Positions 55,130-64,000 of a DNA stretch of 64,000 nt are shown one piece after another; position 1 is the first letter of the stretch, and each line of letters starts with the position of its first letter. A model generated the notes under the pieces. The model ran no database searches. It saw only the letters and a program-made list of their open reading frames with translations, and had not been told where the DNA came from. This stretch comes from Halichoerus grypus (taxonomy: Eukaryota > Chordata > Mammalia > Carnivora > Phocidae): assembly GCF_964656455.1 (NCBI RefSeq), contig NC_135723.1, forward strand, positions 1,612,001 to 1,676,000. The letters are read 5' to 3'. The translations under genes and the position numbers were made by a program.

Positions 55130-55560
55130 AGGATGACTAAATCCTCTCCTCGAATTAAAATCACCCATTACCTGAGATCAGCATTCCTCGTGCCAAATCT
55201 CTTCATTTCGCATGCAAATCCCAAGATGTACTTTCCGCGAGGGATAATTATCTCATTATCTGTTACCCAGTGCCGAGTCTCTTGTTTCTCTCCCTCGCCC
55301 CTTGGTCGAGTGTGTGGCTTTTGGCAGCCTTGAGAAAGATATGACTCAGTTGCCTGTCAGCACGGTGTTAGTGGGAGAGAAGCTCCCAGAGAAGGACCGG
55401 GCTGTTGCGGGAGGGGAGCCCTAATTGATTACTAATTACTGGAATGTCGTGTCTGAAGGAGGGAAGGCGCAAAGCTGCTTTCCAACGCTCCGGGTAATTA
55501 GCCAGCTTGGTTGAGCCGCCCCGAGATGGCCTGAGGAGAGAATGTCGGAGAAGAAAGGAG
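55130..55560. promoter_or_regulatory. Candidate enhancer-like segment dense in homeodomain motifs
   Basis: Visible sites: octamer ATGCAAAT at 55212-55219; the palindrome GATAATTATC at 55243-55252, containing TAATTA; AP-1-like TGACTCA at 55342-55348; TAATTG at 55422-55427; TAATTA at 55433-55438 and 55495-55500; plus several further ATTA cores. The stretch carries no recognised repeat although its flanks do. POU, homeodomain and AP-1 motifs are known; clustering is seen; enhancer function and conservation are inference and untested. Confidence 0.35.
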
Positions 55561-55737
55561 GCTTTCAACCTCCTTCTAAGATTTCTGTGTGGCTTCTACG
55601 CAACGGGCTTCTGGCTGTCAAGCACGAAGGATGGGGTGGGGTTGGGATCGAGGAGCATCTCTCCATCTTAGTCGTCAAATCTGTGGGCACACAGATTACT
55701 CAAAGTATTCCTATGTTATCCTTTTAACATGTGTGGG

Positions 55738-55791
55738 ATATATTAGTATATATGTATATAATTAGTATATATGTATATAATTAGTATATAG

Positions 55792-55822
<31 letters not shown>

Positions 55823-55840
55823 TATATATTAGTATATAGT
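55738..55840 (+). repeat. (TA)n-rich microsatellite with TTAGTATATATGTATATAA units
   Basis: Begins with two or three imperfect copies of TTAGTATATATGTATATAA, followed by an uninterrupted (AT)n run and degenerate (TA)n. It lies directly at the right-truncated edge of the minus-strand L1 that starts near 55850. Confidence 0.95.
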
Positions 55841-56360
55841 TGGCAACTTGTCTCCTCTCTGAGGTCGGGTTAGTCTGGACAGAGCAGTGTCAATGTTATT
55901 GATCTCTGCAATGAACCAGTGTTTGATTCTGTTGGTTATCTTTATTATTTTCCTGTTTTCAATTTTATTAACTTCTGCTCTCATTTGTATTATTCCTCTT
56001 TTTCTGCTTAATTTGGGTTTAAATTGCTTTTCTCTTTTAGTTTCCAAAGTTATTGATCTTAGACTTTTTTCTGTAAAGTGTGCATTCAATGTTATAAAAT
56101 CCCTCTAAGCTCTGTCTCTCTGCATCTCACACATTTTAATTTGTTGTTAAATTTAGTTAAAATTACTTCAATAAATAGTGGTTTTGTCTAGTTCTCCTTG
56201 CAGTTCTATTGGGTTTTGACTCATGTACCTTTTTTTTTCTTCATGTACTTTGATACCATCTTGATGTGTACAGATTTAGGATCAACATATCTTCTTTGGG
56301 AGAATTGATCCCCTTTACCATTACATACACCTCGTGATCCCTGCTCATTTTTCCTGTTCT

Positions 56361-56545
56361 TTTTTTTTTTAAAGGTTTTATTTATTTATTTGAGCACACG
56401 CTAGAGAGAGAAAATGAGTGGGAGGAGGGGCAGAGGGAGAAGCAGCAGAGCAGGGAACCCGACGCAGGACTCAATCCCAGGACCCTGGGATCATGACCTG
56501 AGCTGAAGGCAGATGCTTAACCGACTGAGTCACCCAGGCACCCTG
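56361..56545 (-). mobile_element. SINEC, reverse orientation, nested in L1
   Basis: TTTTTTTTTTAAAGGTTTTA, GAGCAGGGAACCCGACGCAG, GATCATGACCTGAGCTGAAG and CGACTGAGTCACCCAGGCAC. A perfect 16-bp TSD TCATTTTTCCTGTTCT lies at 56345-56360 and 56546-56561. Confidence 0.97.
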
Positions 56546-56667
56546 TCATTTTTCCTGTTCTAAGTCTTCTGTGTCTGAAATCAATAGAGCTACCAACCTT
56601 CTTTTGATTAAAGTTAGTGTGCTGTAACTTTTCCCACCTCCTTTCTTTTAACCTAAGATTTTACATT

Positions 56668-56669
<2 letters not shown>

Positions 56670-56709
<40 letters not shown>

Positions 56710-56890
56710 TTTTATTTATTTATTTGAGAGAGAGAGAATGAGAGACAGAGAGCATGAGAGGGAGGAGGGTCAGAGGGAGAAGCAGACTCCCTGCCGAGCA
56801 GGGAGCCTGATGCGGGACTCGATCCTGGGACTCCAGGATCATGACCTGAGCCGAAGGCAGTCGCTTAACCAACTGAGCCACCCAGGCGCC
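56670..56890 (-). mobile_element. SINEC, reverse, very long poly-T/poly-A tail, nested in L1
   Basis: A T-run of about 35 (56670-56704), then AAAGATTTTATTTATTTATT, (GA)n, GAGCAGGGAGCCTGATGCGG, GATCATGACCTGAGCCGAAG and CAACTGAGCCACCCAGGCGC. A perfect 18-bp TSD CCTAAGATTTTACATTTA lies at 56652-56669 and 56891-56908. The long uninterrupted tail and intact TSD indicate a very recent insertion. Confidence 0.98.
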
Positions 56891-56921
56891 CCTAAGATTT
56901 TACATTTAAAATGCATTTCTT

Positions 56922-57124
56922 GGGGCACCTGTGTGGCTCAGTCGGTTAAGCATTTGCCTTCGGCTCAGGTCATGATCCCAGGGTCCTGGGATCGAGACCC
57001 ATGTTGGGCTCCCTGCTCAGTGGGGAGTCTGCTTTTCCCTCTCCCTCTGACCCTACACCCCCCATGACTCATGCTCTCTCTATCAAATAAAAAAGTAAAA
57101 TCTTTGTTAAAAAATTTTAAAAAT
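56922..57124 (+). mobile_element. SINEC, forward, head-to-head with its neighbour
   Basis: GGGGCACCTGTGTGGCTCAG, TCGGTTAAGCATTTGCCTTC, TCCCTGCTCAGTGGGGAGTC and a CT-rich stretch, then ATCAAATAAAAAAGTAAAAT. A perfect 14-bp TSD AAAATGCATTTCTT lies at 56908-56921 and 57125-57138. Its left TSD shares one base with the right TSD of the SINE before it. Inverted relative to that SINE with 31 bases between heads. Confidence 0.97.
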
Positions 57125-57365
57125 AAAATGCATTTCTTACAGACAACAACAATTAAACCTTGTTTTTTCGTACACTGACCATCTCTGTCTTTTTACTTGG
57201 TGCATTTAGACCATTTACATTTAAGGCAATTACTGATATTCAGATAGTATCTGCAGCATTGGAAGCTATTTTCTTTGTTTCTTCTTTTCCTCTACTTTTT
57301 CTGTCATTGATCATTTTAATTTACTCTACTTCTGCAGATTTTAACAGTTGTTTTCTGTGAGGACC

Positions 57366-57869
57366 TAAAGGAAGGCGAGAAGGGATGCCTGGTGGCTGGG
57401 AAATGTGTGTGCTCTTCCAGCTGGGAGCAACCTAATTCAGTACGGCCATCTGGGAAAATAGAGTGGAAAACAGTGTGGAGCCAAGTCACTGATGAGTCTG
57501 ACCCTGGGAGTAATTCCACACGAGCAAAAAGCTCATTATCGCATGTTGATGTCCATTACAGCACTACCCACAACACTGAAAACTTGTCAGAAGACGCTTT
57601 CATAAATTACCTGGTAACAAGTCATACCCATTATCAAAAAGAAGTTTCAGAAGTAGTCACAGCTAGTGTCTAGCACAATCTCTTCTATATCAAAAGTGCT
57701 CAATATGTTTGATGAGTGCCAGGAGGCTCATAACTCAGTGCTGTTTCAAGAATAATGTTACCTTGTGTGTGTTGGGGAGGACACTTGGTACCTTACAAAA
57801 TGAGAGTGTATGTACTTACTTTTATTCTGGTAAACAGCCATAATTTTTTTTCCTATATTTTGTTCAAAA
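57366..57869. other. Mostly unique; weak L1 and MIR-like stretches
   Basis: GATGTCCATTACAGCACTAC and CCACAACACTGAAAACTTG near 57548-57590 resemble the L1 'ttcattacagcactattcacaatagcc' phrase. CTAGTGTCTAGCACAATCTC and AAAGTGCTCAATATGTTTGA near 57663-57710 resemble a MIR or L2 3' end. Both are too short for firm calls. Confidence 0.35.
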
Positions 57870-58640
57870 AGCACTTGGATAAATACCAAAAAGTTGCTCA
57901 GATGTAGGTCATCTTCTTTGCCCATGACGCAGTTAACTAGAAATCAAAATACAGTATCACCACCAAAAATAAACCTACGTACATGTAAATAATAAGAAAA
58001 AATAGTAAAAGCTTTGCAATCAATGACGAACACAAATCTGAAATTAAAACTTATTTTGAAATAAAAACAGTTAAAAAATTGGGTGGATCCAAATCCATCA
58101 GATGTGTCCAAGCCTATGTAAACTTTTAAGTAATTGTGTATCAACTAGGAAATATTGAGAATGAATGAACCAAGCAGTTTTCTTAAGAAATAAGAAAATT
58201 GGCAATTAAGTAAAACAAAGGAATGTAGTGAGTGTGAAATACTTAAAAAGTAGTTACAATAAATTAAAACCAGCTCAGATAAAGGGTCTATCAATGAAAC
58301 AGAAGTATAGTTCTGTCAGACAAAATATATTAAAACTCATGCAAAACCTAATTATGAAAAATAAAACAAAATATATGTGTATATAATTGTCATTTTAAAA
58401 GGTTCATGAAAAATTCAAGAGACAGTAAAAAATTGAAAAGAATATCATATGCAACTTTATGCCCCAAATTGAAAATCTACATATACTTGGTACATCTTGA
58501 CAACAGAAATCCACAAAATTGAGAAAGAAAAAATAAAAAGAGAGAACACTTGAATAGATGAATAAATTAAAATGGACAAAATTTGTCATTAAAAATGTCT
58601 AGGCCCAGATATTTTACCAGTATGTTTTAGTAATCTATCA
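57870..58640 (+). mobile_element. L1 ORF2 remnant, forward orientation
   Basis: Order-preserving match to ORF2: CAGTTAACTAGAAATCAAAA, TGAAATTAAAACTTATTTTG, then ATGCAACTTTATGCCCCAAA, TTGAAAATCTACATATACTT, AATGGACAAAATTTGTCATT, AAAAATGTCTAGGCCCAGAT and ATTTTACCAGTATG. This is the region between endonuclease and reverse transcriptase. Highly AT-rich with many stops. Confidence 0.65.
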
Positions 58641-58739
58641 TTCTTGTGTTATTCAGAAAATTCCCTAGCATGGAGGATGTTTGAAAAACTCCTTTTTACA
58701 AAGCAGGACTAAGCATGGTTCATGACCACGGAGCAGGAT

Positions 58740-58846
58740 GGGAGAGAGGAGAATGTGGGAGGGAAATGGGAGGGGGAGTAGAGGAGGGAAGGAAGAGGAG
58801 GGGGAGGACAGGGGAAGGGGAGAGGCAGGGGAGGAGGGGAAGGAAA
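58740..58846 (+). repeat. Purine-rich (GGA)n tract
   Basis: About 107 bases of almost pure A/G (GGGAGGGGGAGTAGAGGAGG, GGAAGGGGAGAGGCAGGGGA). A glycine/arginine-rich open frame across it is compositional. Confidence 0.9.
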
Positions 58847-58964
58847 TTATTCGGCCACTTTCATTATGAATCCAGAGGCCAGATTCCTAAGACACTCACA
58901 ACAGTGCTCATAATGGAACTTAGTGTAATGGATAGAAATCAGATAACAAACAAAGACGGTATTT

Positions 58965-59300
58965 TTTTTTTTTTACAAACAAATTTGAAATATTTGGCAA
59001 ATTTTATATCTTTTAAAATAATGGTACATCCATATAATAGATATGAAGCCATTAAATGGAATTTGCTACATCCGTGTTGTACTCACAAACACAAAAACGA
59101 TTTTCCTTATAAATTATTATTTGAAAAATGCAAGTTGAAGAACAATATATGTATAATATGATCACATTGTTGCTAAGGACAATAGCATAGAGAGGAACAT
59201 GTTTATTTTCTGTGTGTATGCATGCGTCAGCATATATATTCATATGCTTACATGAAAGCATGAATAAATGTGTGCCCATGTGTGTCTGTATGGTTTGGAG
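58965..59300 (+). mobile_element. L1-type 3' fragment, forward orientation
   Basis: AATAATGGTACATCCATATA, ATAGATATGAAGCCATTAAA, TGCAAGTTGAAGAACAATAT, ATGTATAATATGATCACATT and the later TGTATGCATGCGTCAGCATA follow the old L1 3' pattern ('atggtacatccatacaatggaatattatgcagccattaaaa...'). Family assignment moderate. Confidence 0.5.
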
Positions 59301-59976
59301 GATGTACCCCAAACTACAAGCAGCATTTAATCCGAGGGTTGAGGTTGGAGATGACAAAAGAGGTTGTTCACATGCTGAGTTTCAGAATTTTATACACTTG
59401 GAAGAATTGTGTTTTTTTTCTTTTTATGTTATGCTCTATTTTAAAAACATCTTAAATTTAAAACTGAATGCTTGATTTTATCACAAACGCAATTATACTA
59501 TAAAAATGTAAAAATAATTGTATGCAATGGCAGGGAATAAGAGATACCATTTGAAACACAGTGAGTATTTGGAAATAGAAGTTATTTTTTTATCAATTTT
59601 CTACTGACCAGATTTACTATTTTGCATTTTTCTGAACACAAAATGAAGTGGAGAAATAGGAAAGGCCTGGGTTATAGAAAACGAACTGTATCCTAGAAAT
59701 GTAAAGGGATTTGTGTTCAGAGGTGGAGAACAGTGGCACGACTGGTAACGGGAGATTCCAACGTGGTGTGAAAGACCCTGGCGTGTCGGGACTCCAGCCG
59801 TGCACATGCGAAGTGCTCTACCTGCTGGACACTGCTGACTGGATTTTCACTATCGTGAGGCCAAATATATCAGTCAGTCTACTGAGAAACCTATCCAAGA
59901 TCAACATCGTCATTATGAGTGTATCTAAAATGAAAAGGTACTTCAAACCATTCAATATGTACAGACAGCTCAAATT
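59301..59976. other. Unique sequence, nothing recognised
   Basis: AT-rich. Small frames near 59601-59900 are unsupported. Confidence 0.45.
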
Positions 59977-59989
59977 TTATGTAAATTTA

Positions 59990-60189
59990 CTTATTTTTTT
60001 AAAGATTTTATTTATTTATTTGACAGAGAGAGACACAGCGAGAGAGGGAACACAAGCAGGGGGAGTGGGAGAGGGAGAAGCAGGCTTCCCACGGAGCAGG
60101 GAGCCTGATGTGGGGCTCGATCCCAGGACCCTGAGACCATGACCTGAGCCGAAGGCAGACGCTTAACGACTGAGCCACCCAGGCGCCCC
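59990..60189 (-). mobile_element. SINEC, young reverse copy
   Basis: CTTATTTTTTTAAAGATTTT, ATTTATTTGACAGAGAGAG, GAGCAGGGAGCCTGATGTGG, CATGACCTGAGCCGAAGGCA and GACTGAGCCACCCAGGCGCC. A perfect 13-bp TSD TTATGTAAATTTA lies at 59977-59989 and 60190-60202. Confidence 0.97.
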
Positions 60190-60417
60190 TTATGTAAATT
60201 TAAATTATGTGATTTGAAATTACATGATCAAAATATTCTGTGAGACTCATTGCATGAGGAAATTTTGAAAGAACATTTGAGTCAAAAGTACCTTTTGCGG
60301 TCCACCAAGAACCACCTACTTCAAAGTGGGGCTCAAGCAGAGCTTCAGTGATGCTATGAACTATCATGCTATTCAATATACACTGATTATAAATAAAATT
60401 CTTTAATGTCCTATCAT

Positions 60418-60630
60418 GGAGATTTGTGGCCCATAGACCAAACTGGGTCTTCCACCTACCTACTTCAGCAAGTGTATTTTATTGCGGCACGGCATGCCCA
60501 TTTGTTTGCATTATGTCTATGGCCCGTTCTGTCCTCCACTGGCCGAGTTGAGTAGAGATTGAAGGGCCGCTAAAGCCTAAAATATTTGCCATCAGCCTTT
60601 TACAGAGAAAGTTCGGCACCTGCTGTCCAA
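60418..60630 (+). mobile_element. hAT-like non-autonomous DNA transposon fragment
   Basis: GTGGCCCATAGACCAAACTG, GTATTTTATTGCGGCACGGC, ATGCCCATTTGTTTGCATTA, TGTCTATGGCCCG, GGCCGAGTTGAGTAGAGATT and AAGCCTAAAATATTTGCCAT match the order of a common ancient element ('tatggcccgcgggccaaatcc...ttttattggaacacagccacgcccattcgttt...agttgagtag...aagcctaaaatatttactat'). Terminal repeats are not resolved. Confidence 0.6.
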
Positions 60631-60804
60631 TAGCAATGCATCCACTCATTCATGAAGCTTCCATGCCATTGCCAGCCCGTAGCCGCCAACAGCATGGAAA
60701 GAGGCACCATGAGATCCATGTGGAACGGAATGTACATGGAGAAGCCAACAACATAAAGTATGTGTGTTGATTTCAGCCAACTACTTGGCCTGTGTTAGAG
60801 ATAA

Positions 60805-61190
60805 TGCCAAGTGTTATGGACTGCACGTTTGTGACCCCTTCCCCAAACTCCGTACGTGGAAGCCCTGACCCCCAGTGGCATAGTATCAGGAGGTGGGGCC
60901 TTCGCGGAGGTAATTAGGGGTAGATAAAGCCATGAGGGCGGGGCCCCCATCATGGGCTTAGTGCCCTTGTAAGAAGAGGAGGAGACAGGAATCTCTGCTC
61001 GCATGCACCTAGGAAAGCCACGTGAAGGTGTGGTCAGGAAGAGGAGCGCCTTCCCCAAGAACCCAACCATGCTGGCATGCTGACCTCAGCCTTACAGCCT
61101 CTGGAACTGAGAAAAAGTCTGTATTTCAGTCCCCCTCCCCCACCATCTGTAGTAATTTATTACAGCAGCCCAAGCAGAACAGGGCACAGA
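60805..61190 (+). mobile_element. MST/MLT1-type MaLR LTR remnant
   Basis: AGTGTTATGGACTGCACGTT, GAAGCCCTGACCCCCAGTGG, ATCAGGAGGTGGGGCCTTCG, GCCATGAGGGCGGGGCCCCC, GCTTAGTGCCCTTGTAAGAA, CCAACCATGCTGGCATGCTG, GCCTCTGGAACTGAG and TTTATTACAGCAGCCCAAGC. Ordered LTR match, better preserved than the copy at 5.3 kb. No coding retroviral sequence adjoins it. Confidence 0.8.
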
Positions 61191-61604
61191 GAAGCTTCCT
61201 AAGCAGCCTTAAAATAAAAATAGATGTAGTATCGATAGATTGACTTAGTCTGACAATATGGAACTCTACCTGTGTTCATTGCCATGGAATGAATCAGTCT
61301 TGCGTCGTGCAAGTTTGGAAAGCTGGGATGTCACTGGGCCCATAGCCCTAGCACGCGGTGTGGCCACCCTGCCCGCAGGGAGCCGCTGGTCCACGTCGTG
61401 CACCATACTCTGGTCAGAGCTGGCTAGCTGGACTTGCTGCCGTGACACACCTACCTCATTACGTGGTTTGGAAAGCAAGAAGACAGTGATCTAGCTTCAT
61501 TGGATTTCCCTGTAGAAGTATCCATGGCATTCTTGCATAAATACAGTTGGATTACATGAATCTCCTTTGACGATCTTGGATCGAATTCATTTATTCAGGG
61601 TATT
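61191..61604. other. Unique sequence, nothing recognised
   Basis: Frames of 70-78 codons on both strands at 61258-61494 overlap and are unsupported. Confidence 0.45.
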
Positions 61605-61885
61605 ATCTCTCTCTGGAATTCCTCCTAACCTCCTGCACCTAGAGAAACCCCCAGAGCGGTTCAGACTCAGTTCTGCATGGAAGCCTTGGAACAGCTGACC
61701 CCCTAAGCTCAGTTTGTGGCTTCTTGGTCTACCCTCTCACTGCTCTGCTAAAGTGCTCCTACCCACTTCTTCCTTCCCCTGGACCAGAGCATCTCCAGGT
61801 AGATGACCCACTGTCATCTCTACCATGCTCACAACCTGGCTCGGTGTCTGTTGCTCAGGACATGCTCAACACACATCACCTAAAA
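61605..61885 (+). repeat. Possible L2 3' fragment
   Basis: CTGGAATTCCTCCTAACCTC, GCATGGAAGCCTTGGAACAG, CTTCCTTCCCCTGGACCAGA, CACAACCTGGCTCGGTGTCT and AGGACATGCTCAACACACAT resemble the L2 3' order ('ctggaatgccctcc...aggaagccttccctgac...cctggcacatagtaggcactcaa'). Diverged. Confidence 0.35.
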
Positions 61886-62869
61886 TTTCTGTTTTAATAA
61901 TATTTCAAATAATTTAGGGAAATGTGTTTCCCAAAATGATTTTTATTATTACCCCATCAACAGTGCAAATAATTTTAAAATGTGAATCTCAATCGTTAAT
62001 TTACCCATTCTGTGACAACATTTAAATGTTTGTACTTCTTTAAGAATATCCACTTGGGATAGAAGAGAATTTATTTTATTTTTCTCTCGCTTAGTAAGAT
62101 TGTAATTGTGGAAAATTTAAAAATATTATTCAAGTTGTACCATCCAAAATAACAGTTCTTAGAACCTAAGTGTGCTAAATTCTATTCTTTCTTTGAGGGC
62201 TAATCCCTCCTACCCCATGGTGGTAGGGCATTGCTGAGCTTCCAAGAAAACACGCACATCCAGAGCGGTGTTGTTGGCAGTACTGCTGCATTTACACTAA
62301 ATAACAAACGTGTCTCATGGTTTTTTTGCCACGTCAAGTGGTCGTGTTGCATTTAGCCAAAAGCTGCCATTGATTGTCTTACTCAAGGAGACCTCTGCGC
62401 TTCGGGCTACACGTTTACAGTAGTCTGCTCACATTTCATGGAATTAGTTAACGAGTCCTGGAGGTTTGCCATGGAACAGCATCCATAAAGGGAATATTTA
62501 TGGTCTTATGGGGTAACTTCAAGTCATGGGATAACATTCCTTCTTGCATGTCAGCTCTCTCTTCTGGCTCTAATTTTCTGGCTCTTCAGGAAGTGTATCC
62601 TTTAGATGTTGATTTACTGAGGGTCTGTTGGCAATAAACGCTATGATGTGCTTGAAAAGGTGCCATTGTTTTAAAATATTAATCTCTCTGGGGAGAAAAT
62701 TAGAGATTACCAGTTATCATCTCTTAGTTCCTTAACAATATTTAAAGTATAAAGTGGAAACTGTGAATTATAAAGATGCATCTACCATATTGCTACTACT
62801 AATTTTGCAATTGGTATAATTGTTCTTTTGTGGGCATGTTTGTTTTCTCTTTCACTATTTCTAAGAGTT
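61886..62869. other. AT-rich unique sequence, repeat-poor
   Basis: No recognised repeat or long frame. 62200-62540 is of balanced composition with no decay signature of an interspersed repeat, and is a plausible conserved non-coding candidate. Nothing more can be supported. Confidence 0.45.
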
Positions 62870-63690
62870 TTTTTCAGCTTTCATGTAGTGTTATTGACAA
62901 ATGAAATTATAATGTAATGTGTACATGATAATTTCATTTGTACATGCACTGTGAAAGGATTCCTAGCATCAAGTCAATACATTCATCATTTCACCTGTTT
63001 TTCCCTTTTTTTCCTTTTTGGTAATAACACTTAAGTTCTACTCTCCTGGAAAATTTCAATTGTACAAGACAGTGTATAATCACCATGTTATACATTACAT
63101 CTGAATACCTTACTCCTCTTATCACTGAAAGTGTGTGCCCGCCTACCACCAGCCCCCCACTCCCAGCCCTGGCAACCACCATACTCTGTGTTTCTGTGAT
63201 TCAGTCTTAGTAGGTTCTGTTTCTAGGAATTTACCCATTTCTTCTGGGTTATCTCATTTGTTGGCATATATTGTTCATAGTAGTTTCTTATGATCCTTAG
63301 TATTTCTGTCTTATCAGTTATAGTATCTCCTCTTCATTTCTGATTTTATTTATTTGAGTCTTTCTTTTTTTCTTAGTTAATCTCATTAAAGGTTTGTCAG
63401 TCTTTAAAAAAAAAAAAAACACCTCTGAGTTTCATTGATCTTTTCTGTTATTTTTCTGTTCATTCATTTCTTTGATTTTTGTTATTCCTTCTTTCTAACT
63501 TTGGGCTCCATTTGCCTCTTTTTCTAGTTCCTTGAGGTGTAAAGTGAGGTTATTTATTTGAGATCTTTCTTTTTTTCTTCATGTGTGTGTATTGCTATAA
63601 ACTTTCCTCTTAGAACTGCTTTTGCTGCATCCCATAAGCTCTGGTGTGTTATGTCTCCACATTCATTTGTCCCAAACACTTGTAACACAA
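62870..63690 (-). mobile_element. L1 remnant with 3'-UTR joined directly to endonuclease-side ORF2
   Basis: Left part (62870-63205) is reverse L1M 3'-UTR: GTAGTGTTATTGACAAATGA, TTAAGTTCTACTCTCCTGGA, ACAGTGTATAATCACCATGT and CCCTGGCAACCACCATACTC. Right part (63215-63690) is reverse ORF2: CTAGGAATTTACCCATTTCT, TTGTTCATAGTAGTTTCTTA, AGTTTCATTGATCTTTTCTG and TTAGAACTGCTTTTGCTGCA. The RT and C-terminal portions of ORF2 are missing between them, so the element is internally deleted or rearranged. Confidence 0.85.
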
Positions 63691-64000
63691 ATCCAGAAGA
63701 GTCAGTGAAAGGGACTTCTACTCTTCTCTAAAAGAAACTTGGAGATTTTTGCATGTGTAGTATATAGGAATGCTATAATTAATATTGTTTTCAGAGAGGG
63801 ATTTGGCTCATTCCTCAGAATGATAGTATTTTGCCTGAAGAATGAATGATGCTTAAAAAGCAAAAGATAATTGAATGGCAACATTGAGATAGGTTTTCTC
63901 ACCTGTACACATTTTACAAATTTTCATGTTTTCATGTGAACAGTAGATATTTTCATATAGTAGGTTCATACGAGGACATTTTCTCTGCTATTAAAAAAAT
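63691..64000. other. Unique sequence to window end
   Basis: AT-rich; nothing recognised. The preceding L1 may continue in decayed form. Confidence 0.4.

Larger units (their letters stand above)
55850..57365 (-). mobile_element. L1 ORF2 remnant (endonuclease/RT-linker region) carrying three SINEs
   Basis: Reverse-orientation L1. The minus-strand frame near 56089-55829 contains EVNKIENRKIIKITNRIKHW and IAEINNIDTALSRLTRPQRG, matching the ORF2p segment between endonuclease and reverse transcriptase. Further right are GAGAATTGATCCCCTTTACC and TGGTGCATTTAGACCATTTA, from the endonuclease-coding side. Three SINEs at 56361, 56670 and 56922 interrupt it. It is non-functional. Confidence 0.85.

Noticed and set aside
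54605..55136. Forward frames of 85 and 113 codons after the L1 ORF1 remnant
   Set aside because: They overlap one another in different frames, begin in a G-rich run, and do not continue L1 ORF1. No homology is recognisable.
56738..57067. 109-codon open frame spanning two SINEs
   Set aside because: It reads out of one SINE into its inverted neighbour. The peptide (for example SWGTCVAQSVKHLPSAQVMI) is the standard translation of CAN SINE sequence.
1..64000. CRISPR array, operons, phage or prokaryotic defence system
   Set aside because: Carnivoran SINEs, L1, MIR and LTR repeats throughout show nuclear mammalian DNA. The regular repeats found are microsatellites, minisatellites and retroelement tails.

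Overview
The window is nuclear DNA from a carnivoran mammal. The evidence is eighteen tRNA-Lys-derived SINEC (CAN SINE) copies. Their head begins GGGGCGCCTGGGTGGCTCAG, the body has the CCCTGCTCAGCGGGGAG segment, and the tail is (CT)n plus (TAAA)n. This body matches the arctoid caniform type (bears, seals, mustelids) better than the dog or cat subfamilies. A tiny L1 tail ending GATGTAATGTATGGGGATTAACATAACAATAAA also fits carnivoran L1. Most SINEs have perfect or near-perfect target-site duplications (TSDs).

I found no protein-coding gene, rRNA or functional tRNA that I can support. The longest open frames (232-233 aa) are compositionally odd or lie inside an LTR remnant, and I rejected them. 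The window reads as an intergenic or intronic stretch. Its history is layered: ancient MIR, L2 and DNA-transposon pieces, then L1 and MaLR-type LTR remnants, then young SINEs.

Layout. 1-5 kb: unique sequence, one SINE and a degenerate tandem block at 3.9-4.6 kb. 5-9.5 kb: a MaLR LTR and a long minus-strand L1 remnant with a SINE at its edge. 9.5-13.3 kb: GC-moderate sequence without recognised repeats. 13.4-17.2 kb: three L1 remnants in one direction, the first carrying a nested LTR-like insert and a SINE. 17-24 kb: GC-rich unique sequence with MIRs, a MER5A-like piece and a palindromic hairpin element at 22.2 kb. 24-27 kb: L1 remnants and MIR. 27-34 kb: SINEs, a 17/18-bp CCACGCCC minisatellite, L1 and MIR. 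34.2-36.2 kb: a near-identical 403-bp direct duplication. 37-38.7 kb: a possible retrocopy or terminal exon on the minus strand. 40-41.1 kb: L1 with a SINE. 41-45 kb: AT-rich, repeat-poor DNA. 45-53 kb: SINEs, an MLT1-type LTR and a 10-bp minisatellite. 53.4-54.7 kb: the 5' part of an L1 or HAL1. 55.1-55.56 kb: a homeodomain-motif-dense, enhancer-like segment. 55.8-57.4 kb: an L1 remnant hit by three SINEs, two of them head to head. 57.9-59.3 kb: more L1. 60-61.2 kb: a SINE, a hAT-like piece and an MST-type LTR. 62.9-63.7 kb: an internally deleted L1.

Repeat family names come from recognising consensus-like stretches by eye. Orientation and approximate extent are more reliable than subfamily, and ends of old elements are uncertain by tens of bases. 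The features most worth follow-up are the 34-36 kb duplication, the palindrome at 22.2 kb, the enhancer-like segment at 55.1-55.6 kb, the head-to-head SINE pair at 56.7-57.1 kb and the possible retrocopy at 37.0-38.7 kb.
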